Translations under genes and position numbers: made by a program
Shown: positions 23,945 through 29,973 of the stretch, piece by piece
How the letters are laid out: each line of letters starts with the position of its first letter
How positions within the stretch are numbered: the stretch's first letter is position 1
Virus record (IMG/VR): IMGVR_UViG_3300015371_003869
Span: 1-36,044 of that record
Source of the DNA: a virus
DNA: 36,044 nt
Reading direction: 5' to 3' (one strand)
Notes under the pieces: model-generated
What the model saw: the letters and a program-made list of their open reading frames with translations, nothing else
Databases searched by the model: none
Told to the model about the DNA's origin: nothing

Positions 23945-23967
23945 TAAAAAACCTCCCGAAGGAGGTT
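23945..23967 (-). terminator. Intrinsic terminator in the small-gene region
   Basis: Minus-strand stem AACCTCC/GGAGGTT with tetraloop TTCG, followed by TTTTATTGG. It lies between the 74-aa and 67-aa genes. Confidence 0.9.
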
Positions 23968-23973
23968 TAGTTA

Positions 23974-24198
23974 TTAACCAACTAACTGCTTACGAAAGGA
24001 TTTATGGATCATCTCTTTTATGTCATCTTCTAAGTTGGCTTCAAATATAAGAATAATACTTGCAGATTCAAATTCATAAGACGACTTATCATATTCTTGA
24101 CCAGATAGATAAAGTTCTAGATTCCCGCTATTACTTATATCTGAGAATCCAAATTTATCTCCACAAATATTTACTAAGATATATTGTTTTGATTTCAT
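23974..24198 (-). CDS. Small acidic protein of unknown function
   Basis: A 74-aa protein, predicted soluble. It has a beta start (KQYILVNICGDKFGFSD), a Ser/Tyr-rich middle and a helical end (LEDDIKEMIHKSFRKQLVG). I do not recognise it. GAGATAATA precedes the ATG. It is noticeably AT-rich. A terminator follows directly. It could be an anti-defence or host-takeover protein, judged only by size and place. Confidence 0.6.
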   Translation of the reverse strand: MKSKQYILVNICGDKFGFSDISNSGNLELYLSGQEYDKSSYEFESASIILIFEANLEDDIKEMIHKSFRKQLVG

Positions 24199-24253
24199 TA
24201 TTATCTCTATAATTAATTTAGAAACAATAAATTATCAAATTATCCAAGTAAGA

Positions 24254-24427
24254 TCAATCACCCAACACAACTCTTAAATTCTTAATCTGTTCTTTTAATC
24301 GAATCATCACATTGTCTATTGCGATTAATTCACTATGTCTTAATCCTGAACGGCTAAGGTTCTGATACTTAGACAGCTCAGCACTGCAAAGCTCTAAGTC
24401 TTTTCTAGCCTGTACAGTGTCTGTCAT
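24254..24427 (-). CDS. Small helical protein (57 aa)
   Basis: A 57-aa protein starting with ATG at 24425-24427, with AGAGG 5 bases upstream. It is nearly all helical and charged: VQARKDLELCSAELSKYQNL, then LRHSELIAIDNVMIRLKEQIKNLRVVLGD. The heptad pattern suggests a coiled-coil dimer. The unit is framed by a terminator before it (24444-24468). No family is recognised. Ribosome site, codon use and terminator-bounded position support a real gene despite its length. Confidence 0.65.
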   Translation of the reverse strand: MTDTVQARKDLELCSAELSKYQNLSRSGLRHSELIAIDNVMIRLKEQIKNLRVVLGD

Positions 24428-24443
24428 AGTTTCCTCTAGGCAT

Positions 24444-24468
24444 TAAAAAACCCCAACTGAGTGGGGTT
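24444..24468 (-). terminator. Intrinsic terminator in the small-gene region
   Basis: Minus-strand stem AACCCCA/TGGGGTT followed by TTTTTAATG. It lies between the 134-aa gene and the 57-aa gene. Confidence 0.9.
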
Positions 24469-24484
24469 ATATATAAATTATGAT

Positions 24485-24889
24485 TTAAGAATCATTAGTC
24501 CAAACTTTATCTTCTATATCTTGATAAATAGATTTAGGAGATGTGCCTACACCTGAAGAGTCACAGTTACTGCATTCACAGTAAAATGAGTTTTCAGATA
24601 CCATAAAAACATTCATAGTATTCCCATAACAGATTGGACAATCATCTACAGCAGCTACTGGGGTTCTTTTCGCCAGCACAATTGTATTTTCAATTTCAAG
24701 AGCCTTACGGTCAATCTCGGCATTTATTTCAGAAATTTTGGAATTCTCTTTTGCTAACTCTTCTTTAGTTAGTTGAGAAAGATGTAGATGTGGAAATACA
24801 ATCGACATTGGTCCTAAGTCTGGTTCTTGCTTGTGATTTGCCGGATTTTCTTCAGGGAAATCTTCAAAGTATTCTGACCACTCACCCAT
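24485..24889 (-). CDS. Protein with coiled coil and zinc-ribbon end
   Basis: A 134-aa protein. The N-terminus is acidic (EWSEYFEDFPEENPA), followed by a charged coiled coil (LTKEELAKENSKISEINAEIDRKALEIE, about 40-68). It ends with a zinc-ribbon-like module with Cys84-x2-Cys87 (CPICYG) and Cys104-x-Cys106-x2-Cys109 (YCECSNCDSSG). The layout resembles Lar/restriction-alleviation-like or other small phage zinc proteins that adapt host enzymes. I cannot assign a family. AGGGG lies about 6 bases before the ATG. Confidence 0.65.
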   Translation of the reverse strand: MGEWSEYFEDFPEENPANHKQEPDLGPMSIVFPHLHLSQLTKEELAKENSKISEINAEIDRKALEIENTIVLAKRTPVAAVDDCPICYGNTMNVFMVSENSFYCECSNCDSSGVGTSPKSIYQDIEDKVWTNDS

Positions 24890-24944
24890 AATTATCCCCT
24901 TAATATTTTTGAATAATATATCAGGAAATATTTCTTATTGAAAT

Positions 24945-25049
24945 CTATACCACATCAACCACCTTCCCACACTTCCGACATTCTCTCACCGTGAAGAAAT
25001 CTGAATATTCCCAAACGTGACGACAGAAGATTTGTTTGATTCGGAGCAT
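24945..25049 (-). CDS. Mini zinc-finger protein (34 aa)
   Basis: A 34-aa protein starting with ATG at 25047-25049 after an excellent ribosome site (AAGGAG, 4 bases away). It contains FCRHVW and ECRKCGKVV, giving a C-x2-H / C-x2-C arrangement that could bind one zinc ion. Such mini proteins are common in phages and often overlooked. It lies just after a strong terminator. Function is unknown; DNA or protein binding is a guess. Confidence 0.65.
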   Translation of the reverse strand: MLRIKQIFCRHVWEYSDFFTVRECRKCGKVVDVV

Positions 25050-25065
25050 GTTGTTCTCCTTGGAA

Positions 25066-25097
25066 TTAAAAAGGACGTGGTGATCTGCCACATCCTT
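25066..25097 (-). terminator. Intrinsic terminator in the small-gene region
   Basis: Minus-strand stem AAGGATGTGG/CCACGTCCTT (10 bp, one G-U) with loop CAGATCA, followed by TTTAATT. Confidence 0.8.
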
Positions 25098-25100
25098 GCC

Positions 25101-25345
25101 TTAGTTTACGATACTGATCAGCTCGGCAACTGATCTACCGCTACTCAACACAACAAACATCTCAAAGTTAGCTATTGATCCGCTCTGTGTCTTTCAATTC
25201 CATTGGTCGGGGAGTCACCGACGCTTTAAGGCTCTGAGGCTAACTCAATGTGTGACGAAATCACATTGGATTCAAACCGATTTATACGGCTGGTTTCTGC
25301 ATCCCACCGTTTGCGCTTATAGCTGAACAAATTGTACAGCGTCAC
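25101..25345 (-). pseudogene. Split small gene: three short frames in series
   Basis: Between two terminators this stretch holds no single long frame. Three short frames follow one another, each shifted by +1: 25226-25345 (GTG start, 39 aa, begins MTLYNLFSYKRKRWDAE), 25168-25218 (16 aa, ends LKDTERINS) and 25101-25160 (19 aa, MFVVLSSGRSVAELISIVN), which can be extended upstream in frame. Read end to end they give a protein-like sequence of about 80 residues. It may be a frameshifted remnant, recoded, or three true mini genes. Several hairpins lie here too (CAATGTG/CACATTG, GATCAG/CTGATC). The rest of 25050-25480 shows nothing else. Confidence 0.35.
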
Positions 25346-25441
25346 AAATCCAAGTTGCTTCTAAAGCTAACGATCTTTCATGAGCAGACCCTCAATAGAT
25401 TACTTGTGCATGTCACAAGCACCTTTATAAAATTTAGACGT

Positions 25442-25463
25442 AAAAAAAGACGCCTAAGCGCCT
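25442..25463 (-). terminator. Intrinsic terminator in the small-gene region
   Basis: Minus-strand stem AGGCGC/GCGTCT (one G-U) with loop TTAG, followed by TTTTTTA. It lies after the 77-aa gene. Confidence 0.8.
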
Positions 25464-25481
25464 TTATAAAAAATATTAAGA

Positions 25482-25715
25482 TTAGATTTCTTGTTGATTA
25501 TTTAAAGCATGCAACAAAGCTACTTCACGTCTATGCTCAAATAAGCCTTTGTATACATAAAATACTTCTACCTTATTTGATTTAGGGTTCATAAGTTCCA
25601 TCAATTCATAAACTTCAGATCTTAATGGATTATCATGTGGGTCTACTTCAAATTTTCCAATATTCTCAACCCACTTACCCATCTCACTACCGCCAACACA
25701 CAATATTTTTTTCAA
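25482..25715 (-). CDS. Small protein of unknown function
   Basis: A 77-aa protein. It appears to start with TTG (25713-25715), which has GGAG 6 bases upstream; an internal ATG at codon 12 is the alternative. The sequence KKILCVGGSEMGKWVENIGKFEVDPHDNP, then VEVFYVYKGLFEHRREVALLHALN, suggests a small alpha/beta protein. I do not recognise a family. The unit is bounded by terminators on both sides like its neighbours. Confidence 0.6.
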   Translation of the reverse strand: MKKILCVGGSEMGKWVENIGKFEVDPHDNPLRSEVYELMELMNPKSNKVEVFYVYKGLFEHRREVALLHALNNQQEI

Positions 25716-25762
25716 AGCTATTCTCCAATTTTTTTCATCTGGAGATTTTTATCACATAGAGA

Positions 25763-25789
25763 CAAAAAAGCCCACCTTTCGATGAGCCT
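25763..25789 (-). terminator. Intrinsic terminator with GAAA tetraloop
   Basis: Minus-strand arms AGGCTCATC and GGTGGGCTT form 9 pairs (three G-U) around a GAAA loop, followed by TTTTTGTC. It lies between the 58-aa and 77-aa genes. Confidence 0.8.
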
Positions 25790-25802
25790 ATTCAATCTTT
25801 CC

Positions 25803-25825
25803 AAATAAGGGATAATCCCTTATTT
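25803..25825. repeat. Perfect inverted repeat at a gene end
   Basis: AAATAAGGGA and its exact reverse complement TCCCTTATTT are separated by 3 bases. It overlaps the stop of the 58-aa gene and lies just before a terminator in transcription order. It may act as a pause or mRNA-stabilising hairpin. It lacks a T-run. Confidence 0.6.
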
Positions 25826-25996
25826 GATCTGCCTTGCCAGCTTTTCAGCCTCGACAAACGCATCATGAAAACTTAATTTATCTGAAAACCAAAACTTATA
25901 TGTCTTTTCACCAATTACGATTGACTGCTGAAAGTAATCATTCGGGCTTTTCTCTACAACCTGACCGTTCTGTTCGCCACCGATGCAAATATTCAT
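25820..25996 (-). CDS. Small protein (58 aa)
   Basis: A 58-aa protein with ATG at 25994-25996 and AGGAAA upstream. The sequence NICIGGEQNGQVVEKSPNDYFQQ, then IVIGEKTYKFWFSDKLSFHDAFVEAEKLARQIK, has the look of a compact beta-beta-alpha protein. No family is recognised. Its last codons lie in a perfect inverted repeat. Ribosome site and clean terminator on the 3' side support it. Confidence 0.65.
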   Translation of the reverse strand: MNICIGGEQNGQVVEKSPNDYFQQSIVIGEKTYKFWFSDKLSFHDAFVEAEKLARQIK

Positions 25997-26055
25997 GTGT
26001 TTTCCTATTTATCGGTGGGAGTGTAGCACTAAACGGTTTCTAAAAATGTCCAGAC

Positions 26056-26089
26056 AAAAAAATACCCACGTATTGGAATAGATGGGTAT
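26056..26089 (-). terminator. Intrinsic terminator after the 26-aa membrane gene
   Basis: Minus-strand stem ATACCCA/TGGGTAT with a 14-base loop, followed by TTTTTTG. Confidence 0.85.
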
Positions 26090-26094
26090 GGAAA

Positions 26095-26175
26095 TCAATT
26101 ATTACGCGTAAAAAATAATACAATAATGATCAACAGAAGGACAAAAGCAATCATGAAAAACCAATTGATGCTCAT
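26095..26175 (-). CDS. 26-aa single-span membrane peptide
   Basis: A 26-aa peptide beginning MSINWF; residues about 5-22 form one membrane span of Phe, Ile, Leu and Val, and it ends in polar TRNN. The ATG (26173-26175) has an ideal ribosome site, GGAGGG, 6 bases upstream. It stands alone between two terminators, directly downstream of the Q-like gene. Small membrane peptides at such places can tune lysis, exclude other phages or act on host membrane proteins; none of this can be read from the sequence. I am fairly sure it is translated. Confidence 0.65.
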   Translation of the reverse strand: MSINWFFMIAFVLLLIIIVLFFTRNN

Positions 26176-26233
26176 TCAAATCCCTCCAAGAATAAGTTAT
26201 TAGTACTATGAGTTACTAGAAAATAAGCTTAGT

Positions 26234-26269
26234 AAAAAAATACCCACTTAAGAGGTGGTCTAAGTGGGT
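26234..26269 (-). terminator. Intrinsic terminator downstream of the Q-like gene
   Basis: Minus-strand stem ACCCACTTA/TAAGTGGGT (9 bp, perfect) with a 10-base loop, followed by ATTTTTTTAC. It is the first terminator after the Q-like gene, a typical place for a late-promoter leader terminator. Just upstream lies a small perfect dyad ATAGTT-GAA-AACTAT (about 26297-26311). Confidence 0.9.
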
Positions 26270-26328
26270 TTAGAATCCAACTAGCTATTTACGCATAGTT
26301 TTCAACTATAACCAATATTTCATACTTT

Positions 26329-26781
26329 TCATTTAAACGCAAACTTTTTATTTAATTTAAGTCTCTTGTCATGCCCTGCCAAATAAAATTCACCTGCATA
26401 AAGCATGCTGTTGATTGAACTGCGACTCAATTTAAATCTTTCTGCCATCTGATCAAGGCTTAAACCACATACCCATTTTTCAATGAACAAGTTAATTGCT
26501 GGCCTTGCAAACTTGCATATTGTCTTTGAGTGCTTTAACTCATAGATCATTTTCTCAACCTGCAGCGCTTCAAAATCACTGATCTCAATAATTACCTGTT
26601 TTGAGTTAGGTCTTATTTTTGCTTCTTTTTCACGTGCTAACCAGTATATTTGATTGATTTCTAATTGATCAGGTTCATGCCCTCCACGCATACGGTTAAT
26701 CGAGATCCATGCGCCATACTGCTTAAACCAATCTTCAAGGGTAAGCTTAGGCCAGTCCATAATTTCAATCTTAGAATTCAT
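26329..26781 (-). CDS. Q-like late antitermination protein
   Basis: A 150-aa protein. The first half (LEDWFKQYGAWISINRMRGGHEPDQLEINQIYW) resembles phage antitermination protein Q (the xWGxWxxxxRxGG form). The C-terminal half, LFIEKWVCGLSLDQMAERFKLSRSSINSMLYAGEFYLAG, is a sigma-region-4-like helix-turn-helix, also typical of Q. Q proteins load onto RNA polymerase paused at the late promoter and allow it to read through terminators. The many terminators in the downstream late operon make such a factor expected. The ATG overlaps the stop of a 34-aa gene. The exact Q subfamily is not clear. Confidence 0.75.
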   Translation of the reverse strand: MNSKIEIMDWPKLTLEDWFKQYGAWISINRMRGGHEPDQLEINQIYWLAREKEAKIRPNSKQVIIEISDFEALQVEKMIYELKHSKTICKFARPAINLFIEKWVCGLSLDQMAERFKLSRSSINSMLYAGEFYLAGHDKRLKLNKKFAFK

Positions 26782-26882
26782 TTACTCACCACTGGAATTT
26801 GTTGGAAATCGCAACGAGCTGTACTTACACCACGTTTTAAATGTTCAGCTTCAGCATTTAAATTTTGGTCATTATTTGTCAT
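26778..26882 (-). CDS. Short gene between helicase and Q-like gene
   Basis: A 34-aa frame beginning MTNNDQNLNAEAEHLKRG. The stop overlaps the start codon of the Q-like gene (ATGA), which supports coupled translation. It has no strong ribosome site of its own and begins 9 bases after the helicase stop, so it may be read by re-initiation. No family is recognised. Confidence 0.5.
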   Translation of the reverse strand: MTNNDQNLNAEAEHLKRGVSTARCDFQQIPVVSK

Positions 26883-26890
26883 GTTAATTT

Positions 26891-28267
26891 TCAAAACGGC
26901 AACCTCTCCTCATCTTCAGCTTTCAATAAGTGGTGATTTATATCGAGTGTGACAAATCGACAATGAGCTAAATCCGTTGCCAACCTGACTGTTCCAACTT
27001 CACCATTACGACATTTTGTAATAATGATTTCTGCAATCCCTTTCTCTTTACTATCCTTGTTGTAGTAATCATCTCGATAAATCATCATGATTACATCCGC
27101 ATCTTGCTCGATTGCACCTGAATCACGTATATCAGAGTTTTTAGGGCGTTTATCTCCATTCTTTTCGACACCACGGCCGATCTGCACGAGTGAAATCACA
27201 GGGCAATTAAACTCAATGGCGATTTTTTTTAATCCATCAGAAATTGCAGCTATTTCTAAATCTTTACGGTTGGGCGCTTTAATCGGTGACTCGAGTTTTT
27301 GAAGGTAATCAACCAAGATAGCTCCAACTTCACCATATTGCGCTTTTACACGTCTTGCAGATCTTCGAATATCAGAAAGTGATGCACCTGGTTTCTCATC
27401 GATTTTAAGTGAAATGCTATCAATAATTACTTGAGCATTAGCCATTCGACTAAAAACTTCACCATCGGTCGTAACACCAGTTTTAACTACCTTGAAATTT
27501 ACTTTTGCAATTGAACTAATCAACCGTTGAGAAATTGGTGCGCCTTTCATTTCCGCTGAAATAAACAAAGCAGGCTTCTTCTGACGTAATGCAATGTCTT
27601 GGGCAATGTTTTGAAGAAGTGTTGTTTTACCCATTGATGCACGAGCACCAATACAAATCAGATCACCGTTTTCAAGCTCCCCCAACATGTCATCCAAATC
27701 ACGAAAACCTGTAGTGACACCCTTAACAATCGGCTTATTGTTATGCCAAGCTTCATGGCGAGCTACACACTCTTGCAATGCAATTTTTGAAAAGTATGAA
27801 GCATCCTGCAAGGTATCACCCTCATCATCCGAATCAATCTCATTGAGGATATTTTGAGCTAATGAAAGCGCTTGATCTGGACTTTGCTCAATATTGCGAG
27901 TTACTAGCTGAATTCTTTCACCAGCTTCATGAATTTTACGCCATACAGTTAATTCTCTTAACCTAACAATGTGCCCTTCAAGTTGTGATGGTAAGCAAAC
28001 AATTGCTATAACTTCTTGAATATATTGCTCAGTGACCATCTTTGATTTTTGAAGGTCTAACCTAATTTGGTCCCACACCATAATCACATCAAACTGTTTC
28101 CCTTGAGCGTGTAATGCTTTGATTTCAGAAAATATGATTTTATGTTTTGGCGCATAAAAATTGTTTTCAGAGAGATCATCAACAAACTCGTCAACATTCC
28201 CATGTGAACCCATGAGAGACGACAAAACGGCTTGTTCGATTTGCAATGAGTAAAGATTATTTTCCAT
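26891..28267 (-). CDS. Replicative DNA helicase, DnaB type
   Basis: A 458-aa hexameric helicase. The N-terminal primase-interacting domain begins LQIEQAVLSSLMG and includes FYAPKHKIIFSEIKALHAQGKQFD. The RecA-like motor has GFRDLDDMLGELENGDLICIGARASMGKTTLLQN (Walker A about 207-215), ALFISAEM, Walker B AILVDYLQ (316-322), RDSGAIEQDADVIMMIYRD and the terminal KCRNGEVGTV with the arginine finger. The length is typical. It lies after the replication protein gene with an 11-base overlap, so the phage brings its own helicase rather than recruiting the host's. Confidence 0.95.
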   Translation of the reverse strand: MENNLYSLQIEQAVLSSLMGSHGNVDEFVDDLSENNFYAPKHKIIFSEIKALHAQGKQFDVIMVWDQIRLDLQKSKMVTEQYIQEVIAIVCLPSQLEGHIVRLRELTVWRKIHEAGERIQLVTRNIEQSPDQALSLAQNILNEIDSDDEGDTLQDASYFSKIALQECVARHEAWHNNKPIVKGVTTGFRDLDDMLGELENGDLICIGARASMGKTTLLQNIAQDIALRQKKPALFISAEMKGAPISQRLISSIAKVNFKVVKTGVTTDGEVFSRMANAQVIIDSISLKIDEKPGASLSDIRRSARRVKAQYGEVGAILVDYLQKLESPIKAPNRKDLEIAAISDGLKKIAIEFNCPVISLVQIGRGVEKNGDKRPKNSDIRDSGAIEQDADVIMMIYRDDYYNKDSKEKGIAEIIITKCRNGEVGTVRLATDLAHCRFVTLDINHHLLKAEDEERLPF

Positions 28268-29366
28268 TAAGCATCTCCATTCCCATCGCTAAGTAATCTG
28301 TCTCAACCATCGTGAATTGAACTTGTTGTTCAGGTGGTTTGTTTTGGAGGTCATCATAATGAGGCTGTTGGGTTTGCTGCTCCACAGGGGGTACCATTTC
28401 AATGAACCGATCTAACTTACTTGCTTCACGGCAAATTAATTCAATATCTGTGTGTTTACGTTCAACGTGATAATCGGATTTAGAACACCCAATAATCCCT
28501 TGCTTGATTTGCTCAACTGAATAACCCTGCTTCAGCCTTGAGAGAATCTTGCTTTTGCGTTTGTCATCCAACACGGTTTGATTGGATTTACCAAATGTCG
28601 CTTTCCAAAACTCAAAAATTTCTTGAATCTCGTTTTTAAAGTTTTGATTTTTGGCTGGCTCAGGTTCACCGCTAGGTGGACATATGTTTTTATTATTTAT
28701 ATTATGTTCCCTTATATTATGTTCTGTTCCCTTAAGAGCATTTTCCAACGGAATTCCAGCGGAATCATTCTGTGATTCTTTTGGAATGATTTCGGAATCG
28801 CTAACCTGTTCTTTTGGAAAGTTATTGGAAGCAACTTGGTTTTCCGATATTTTTCGTGTGGAATCATTACTCCAATCACTAGGCATTCCAGCAAATATCC
28901 AAACATCAAGTGATGGAATGATGATTTGTTCATGCTCAGGAATTTGTTTATTTGCCTTGCGAATACGATCAGCAAACTTTTTATAACTGTACTCTCGTTT
29001 TGATTTCCAGCTCTCTAAAGCCTTTTCAGAAACCACAGGATGGTAATAGCGATTATCGTCACACAGTATCCAGCCATGCAAAGCCTCTTCCTTGAATTTT
29101 TCCCATTCCTTAACTACACGGCCAAATCCAGCTAGGTTAGATAACACTCGATCATCGTTAGGGATACTTCCAGCTGGCAATTGATGCCATGAAGCACACA
29201 TCAACAAAAATCCTGCGCGAAATGCTTCAGCTTCAACGAGTGCTGTAAAATCACTATCTCGAAAGCGAACCACATCTAATGGCATATACTCAAAATCTCT
29301 AAGGTCTACATTTTCAAGAACTAGAGGTTTTGGAAGTTGTGAGTTATTTTCAGTTTCACTCATCAT
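28257..29366 (-). CDS. Replication protein with DUF1376-like N-terminus (initiator/loader)
   Basis: A 369-aa protein. The N-terminal 120 residues match the DUF1376 pattern: FEYMPLDVVRFRDSDFTALVEAEAFRAGFLLMCASWHQLPAGSIPNDDRVLSNLAGF, HGWILCDDNRYYHPVVSEKALESWKSK. The middle (about 170-240) is low complexity and Ser/Asn/Glu-rich. The C-terminal part (FEFWKATFGKSNQTVLDDKRKSKILSRLKQGYSVEQIKQGIIGC) is a conserved replication-protein module that likely contacts the helicase. It plays the role of lambda O/P. Repeats in the middle of the gene may be the replication origin. The ATG overlaps the previous stop. Confidence 0.85.
   Translation of the reverse strand: MMSETENNSQLPKPLVLENVDLRDFEYMPLDVVRFRDSDFTALVEAEAFRAGFLLMCASWHQLPAGSIPNDDRVLSNLAGFGRVVKEWEKFKEEALHGWILCDDNRYYHPVVSEKALESWKSKREYSYKKFADRIRKANKQIPEHEQIIIPSLDVWIFAGMPSDWSNDSTRKISENQVASNNFPKEQVSDSEIIPKESQNDSAGIPLENALKGTEHNIREHNINNKNICPPSGEPEPAKNQNFKNEIQEIFEFWKATFGKSNQTVLDDKRKSKILSRLKQGYSVEQIKQGIIGCSKSDYHVERKHTDIELICREASKLDRFIEMVPPVEQQTQQPHYDDLQNKPPEQQVQFTMVETDYLAMGMEMLNGK
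28697..28870. other. Candidate replication origin inside the initiator gene
   Basis: Within the low-complexity part of the gene lie two 13-bp direct repeats (minus GAACATAATATAA, 28697-28709 and 28712-28724) in a very AT-rich tract, then repeats of TTCTTTTGGAA at 28776-28786 and 28809-28819 (33 bp apart) with several GGAAT(C/G)ATT copies up to about 28870. This is the iteron plus unwinding-tract layout of lambdoid origins inside gene O. Confidence 0.5.
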
Positions 29367-29638
29367 AATTTACCTTTAGCCTCGAACATTTTTCTATAAG
29401 CCGACTCAAAGCGATGGATTAATCCAAATTTGTACATGTTGATACGCAACTCTTCGCAAGTATCTGCAATTGATTTTGATTCTTCAGGCTTACAGATTCG
29501 AATAACGCCTAATGCATCCTCTAATTCAGTCTCAACCTTTTTGTATTCCTCAAGTGCATCTGAATAAGCCTCATGATCAATCCACCATTGGTCATCATTT
29601 GAACTTTCTAAATCTTGTGCTAATATCGATCTATTCAT
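29363..29638 (-). CDS. Small acidic protein downstream of cro
   Basis: A 91-aa helical, acidic protein: SNDDQWWIDHEAYSDALEEYKKVETELEDALGVIRIC, CEELRINMYKFGLIHRFESAYRKMFEAKGKL. I do not recognise a family. The position of lambda cII is suggestive, but no DNA-binding helix is visible. The start at 29636-29638 has AGGA 8 bases upstream; a TTG at 29659 is the alternative. It overlaps the replication gene start by 4 bases, so it is part of the early leftward operon. Confidence 0.65.
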   Translation of the reverse strand: MNRSILAQDLESSNDDQWWIDHEAYSDALEEYKKVETELEDALGVIRICKPEESKSIADTCEELRINMYKFGLIHRFESAYRKMFEAKGKL

Positions 29639-29661
29639 AGAGTCGTTCCTGTGATACAAAC

Positions 29662-29700
29662 AACCTCCTTCTTTTCGAGCCGAAGGAGGTTTTTAATTTT
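29662..29700 (+). terminator. Hairpin with T-run facing the immunity region
   Basis: AACCTCCTTC and GAAGGAGGTT form a 10-bp perfect stem; on the plus strand TTTTTAATTTTT follows, so it should stop transcripts entering cI from the left. On the minus strand only GTTTGT follows, so it would at most attenuate the cro transcript. It overlaps the cro stop codon. Confidence 0.7.
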
Positions 29701-29875
29701 TGGATTTTCTCTTAATTGGTTCGTTTCCCTTTGCTAAATCAAGAATTTGATATTCTCGAGCCAAAGGAATTCTTTCTTCATCCCATCCGCTAATAGCATT
29801 GTGTGTAATCCCTAATTTATCTGCTAATTCAGTCACAGACATTTTCACAAGAGACAGCGCTTCTGTTTTGGTCAC
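29693..29875 (-). CDS. cro: Cro-like repressor
   Basis: A 60-aa helix-turn-helix protein: ELADKLGITHNAISGWDEERIPLAREYQILDLA shows the HTH with recognition helix around THNAISGW and the short Cro-type tail with basic KRKSKN. It would bind the same operators as CI and shut off cI transcription after induction. It starts with GTG (29873-29875), with AAGGG 8 bases upstream. It is transcribed leftward from a strong promoter divergent from cI. Length, place and divergence make the call firm. Confidence 0.9.
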   Translation of the reverse strand: MTKTEALSLVKMSVTELADKLGITHNAISGWDEERIPLAREYQILDLAKGNEPIKRKSKN

Positions 29876-29890
29876 TTATATTACCCTTGA

Positions 29891-29904
29891 GTAACTTTAC
29901 TTAC
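29891..29904. promoter_or_regulatory. Operator dyad (right set, near the cro transcription start)
   Basis: GTAA-CTTTAC-TTAC. It lies just downstream of the -10 of the cro promoter, about where transcription would start. Confidence 0.7.
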
Positions 29905-29907
29905 CAT

Positions 29908-29936
29908 ATTAAACTACATAAAACTTACCTCGTCAA
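29908..29936 (-). promoter_or_regulatory. Leftward early promoter (PR-like)
   Basis: On the minus strand, -35 TTGACG (29931-29936), a 17-base spacer and -10 TTTAAT (29908-29913). It is flanked by the two operator dyads and drives cro and the replication genes. Confidence 0.8.
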
Positions 29937-29939
29937 TTG

Positions 29940-29953
29940 GTAAGATAACTTAC
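29940..29953. promoter_or_regulatory. Operator dyad (right set, near cI)
   Basis: GTAA-GATAAC-TTAC. It lies 4 bases upstream of the -35 of the cro promoter and 20 bases before the cI start, so it can act on both directions. Confidence 0.7.
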
Positions 29954-29973
29954 AAACTAATGGTTGAATCGAT

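Noticed and set aside
25050-25480. tRNA or CRISPR in the gene-poor stretch
   Set aside because: Hairpins are present, but no cloverleaf with T-loop and acceptor stem and no regular spaced repeats were found.
25355-25585. Plus-strand frame of 76 codons
   Set aside because: It overlaps the 77-aa minus gene and a terminator, has no ribosome site and gives a Lys/Leu-rich sequence of no sense.
28651-28986. Plus-strand frame of 111 codons opposite the replication gene
   Set aside because: It is the antisense of a repeat-rich stretch; no ribosome site or promoter, and composition reflects the other strand.
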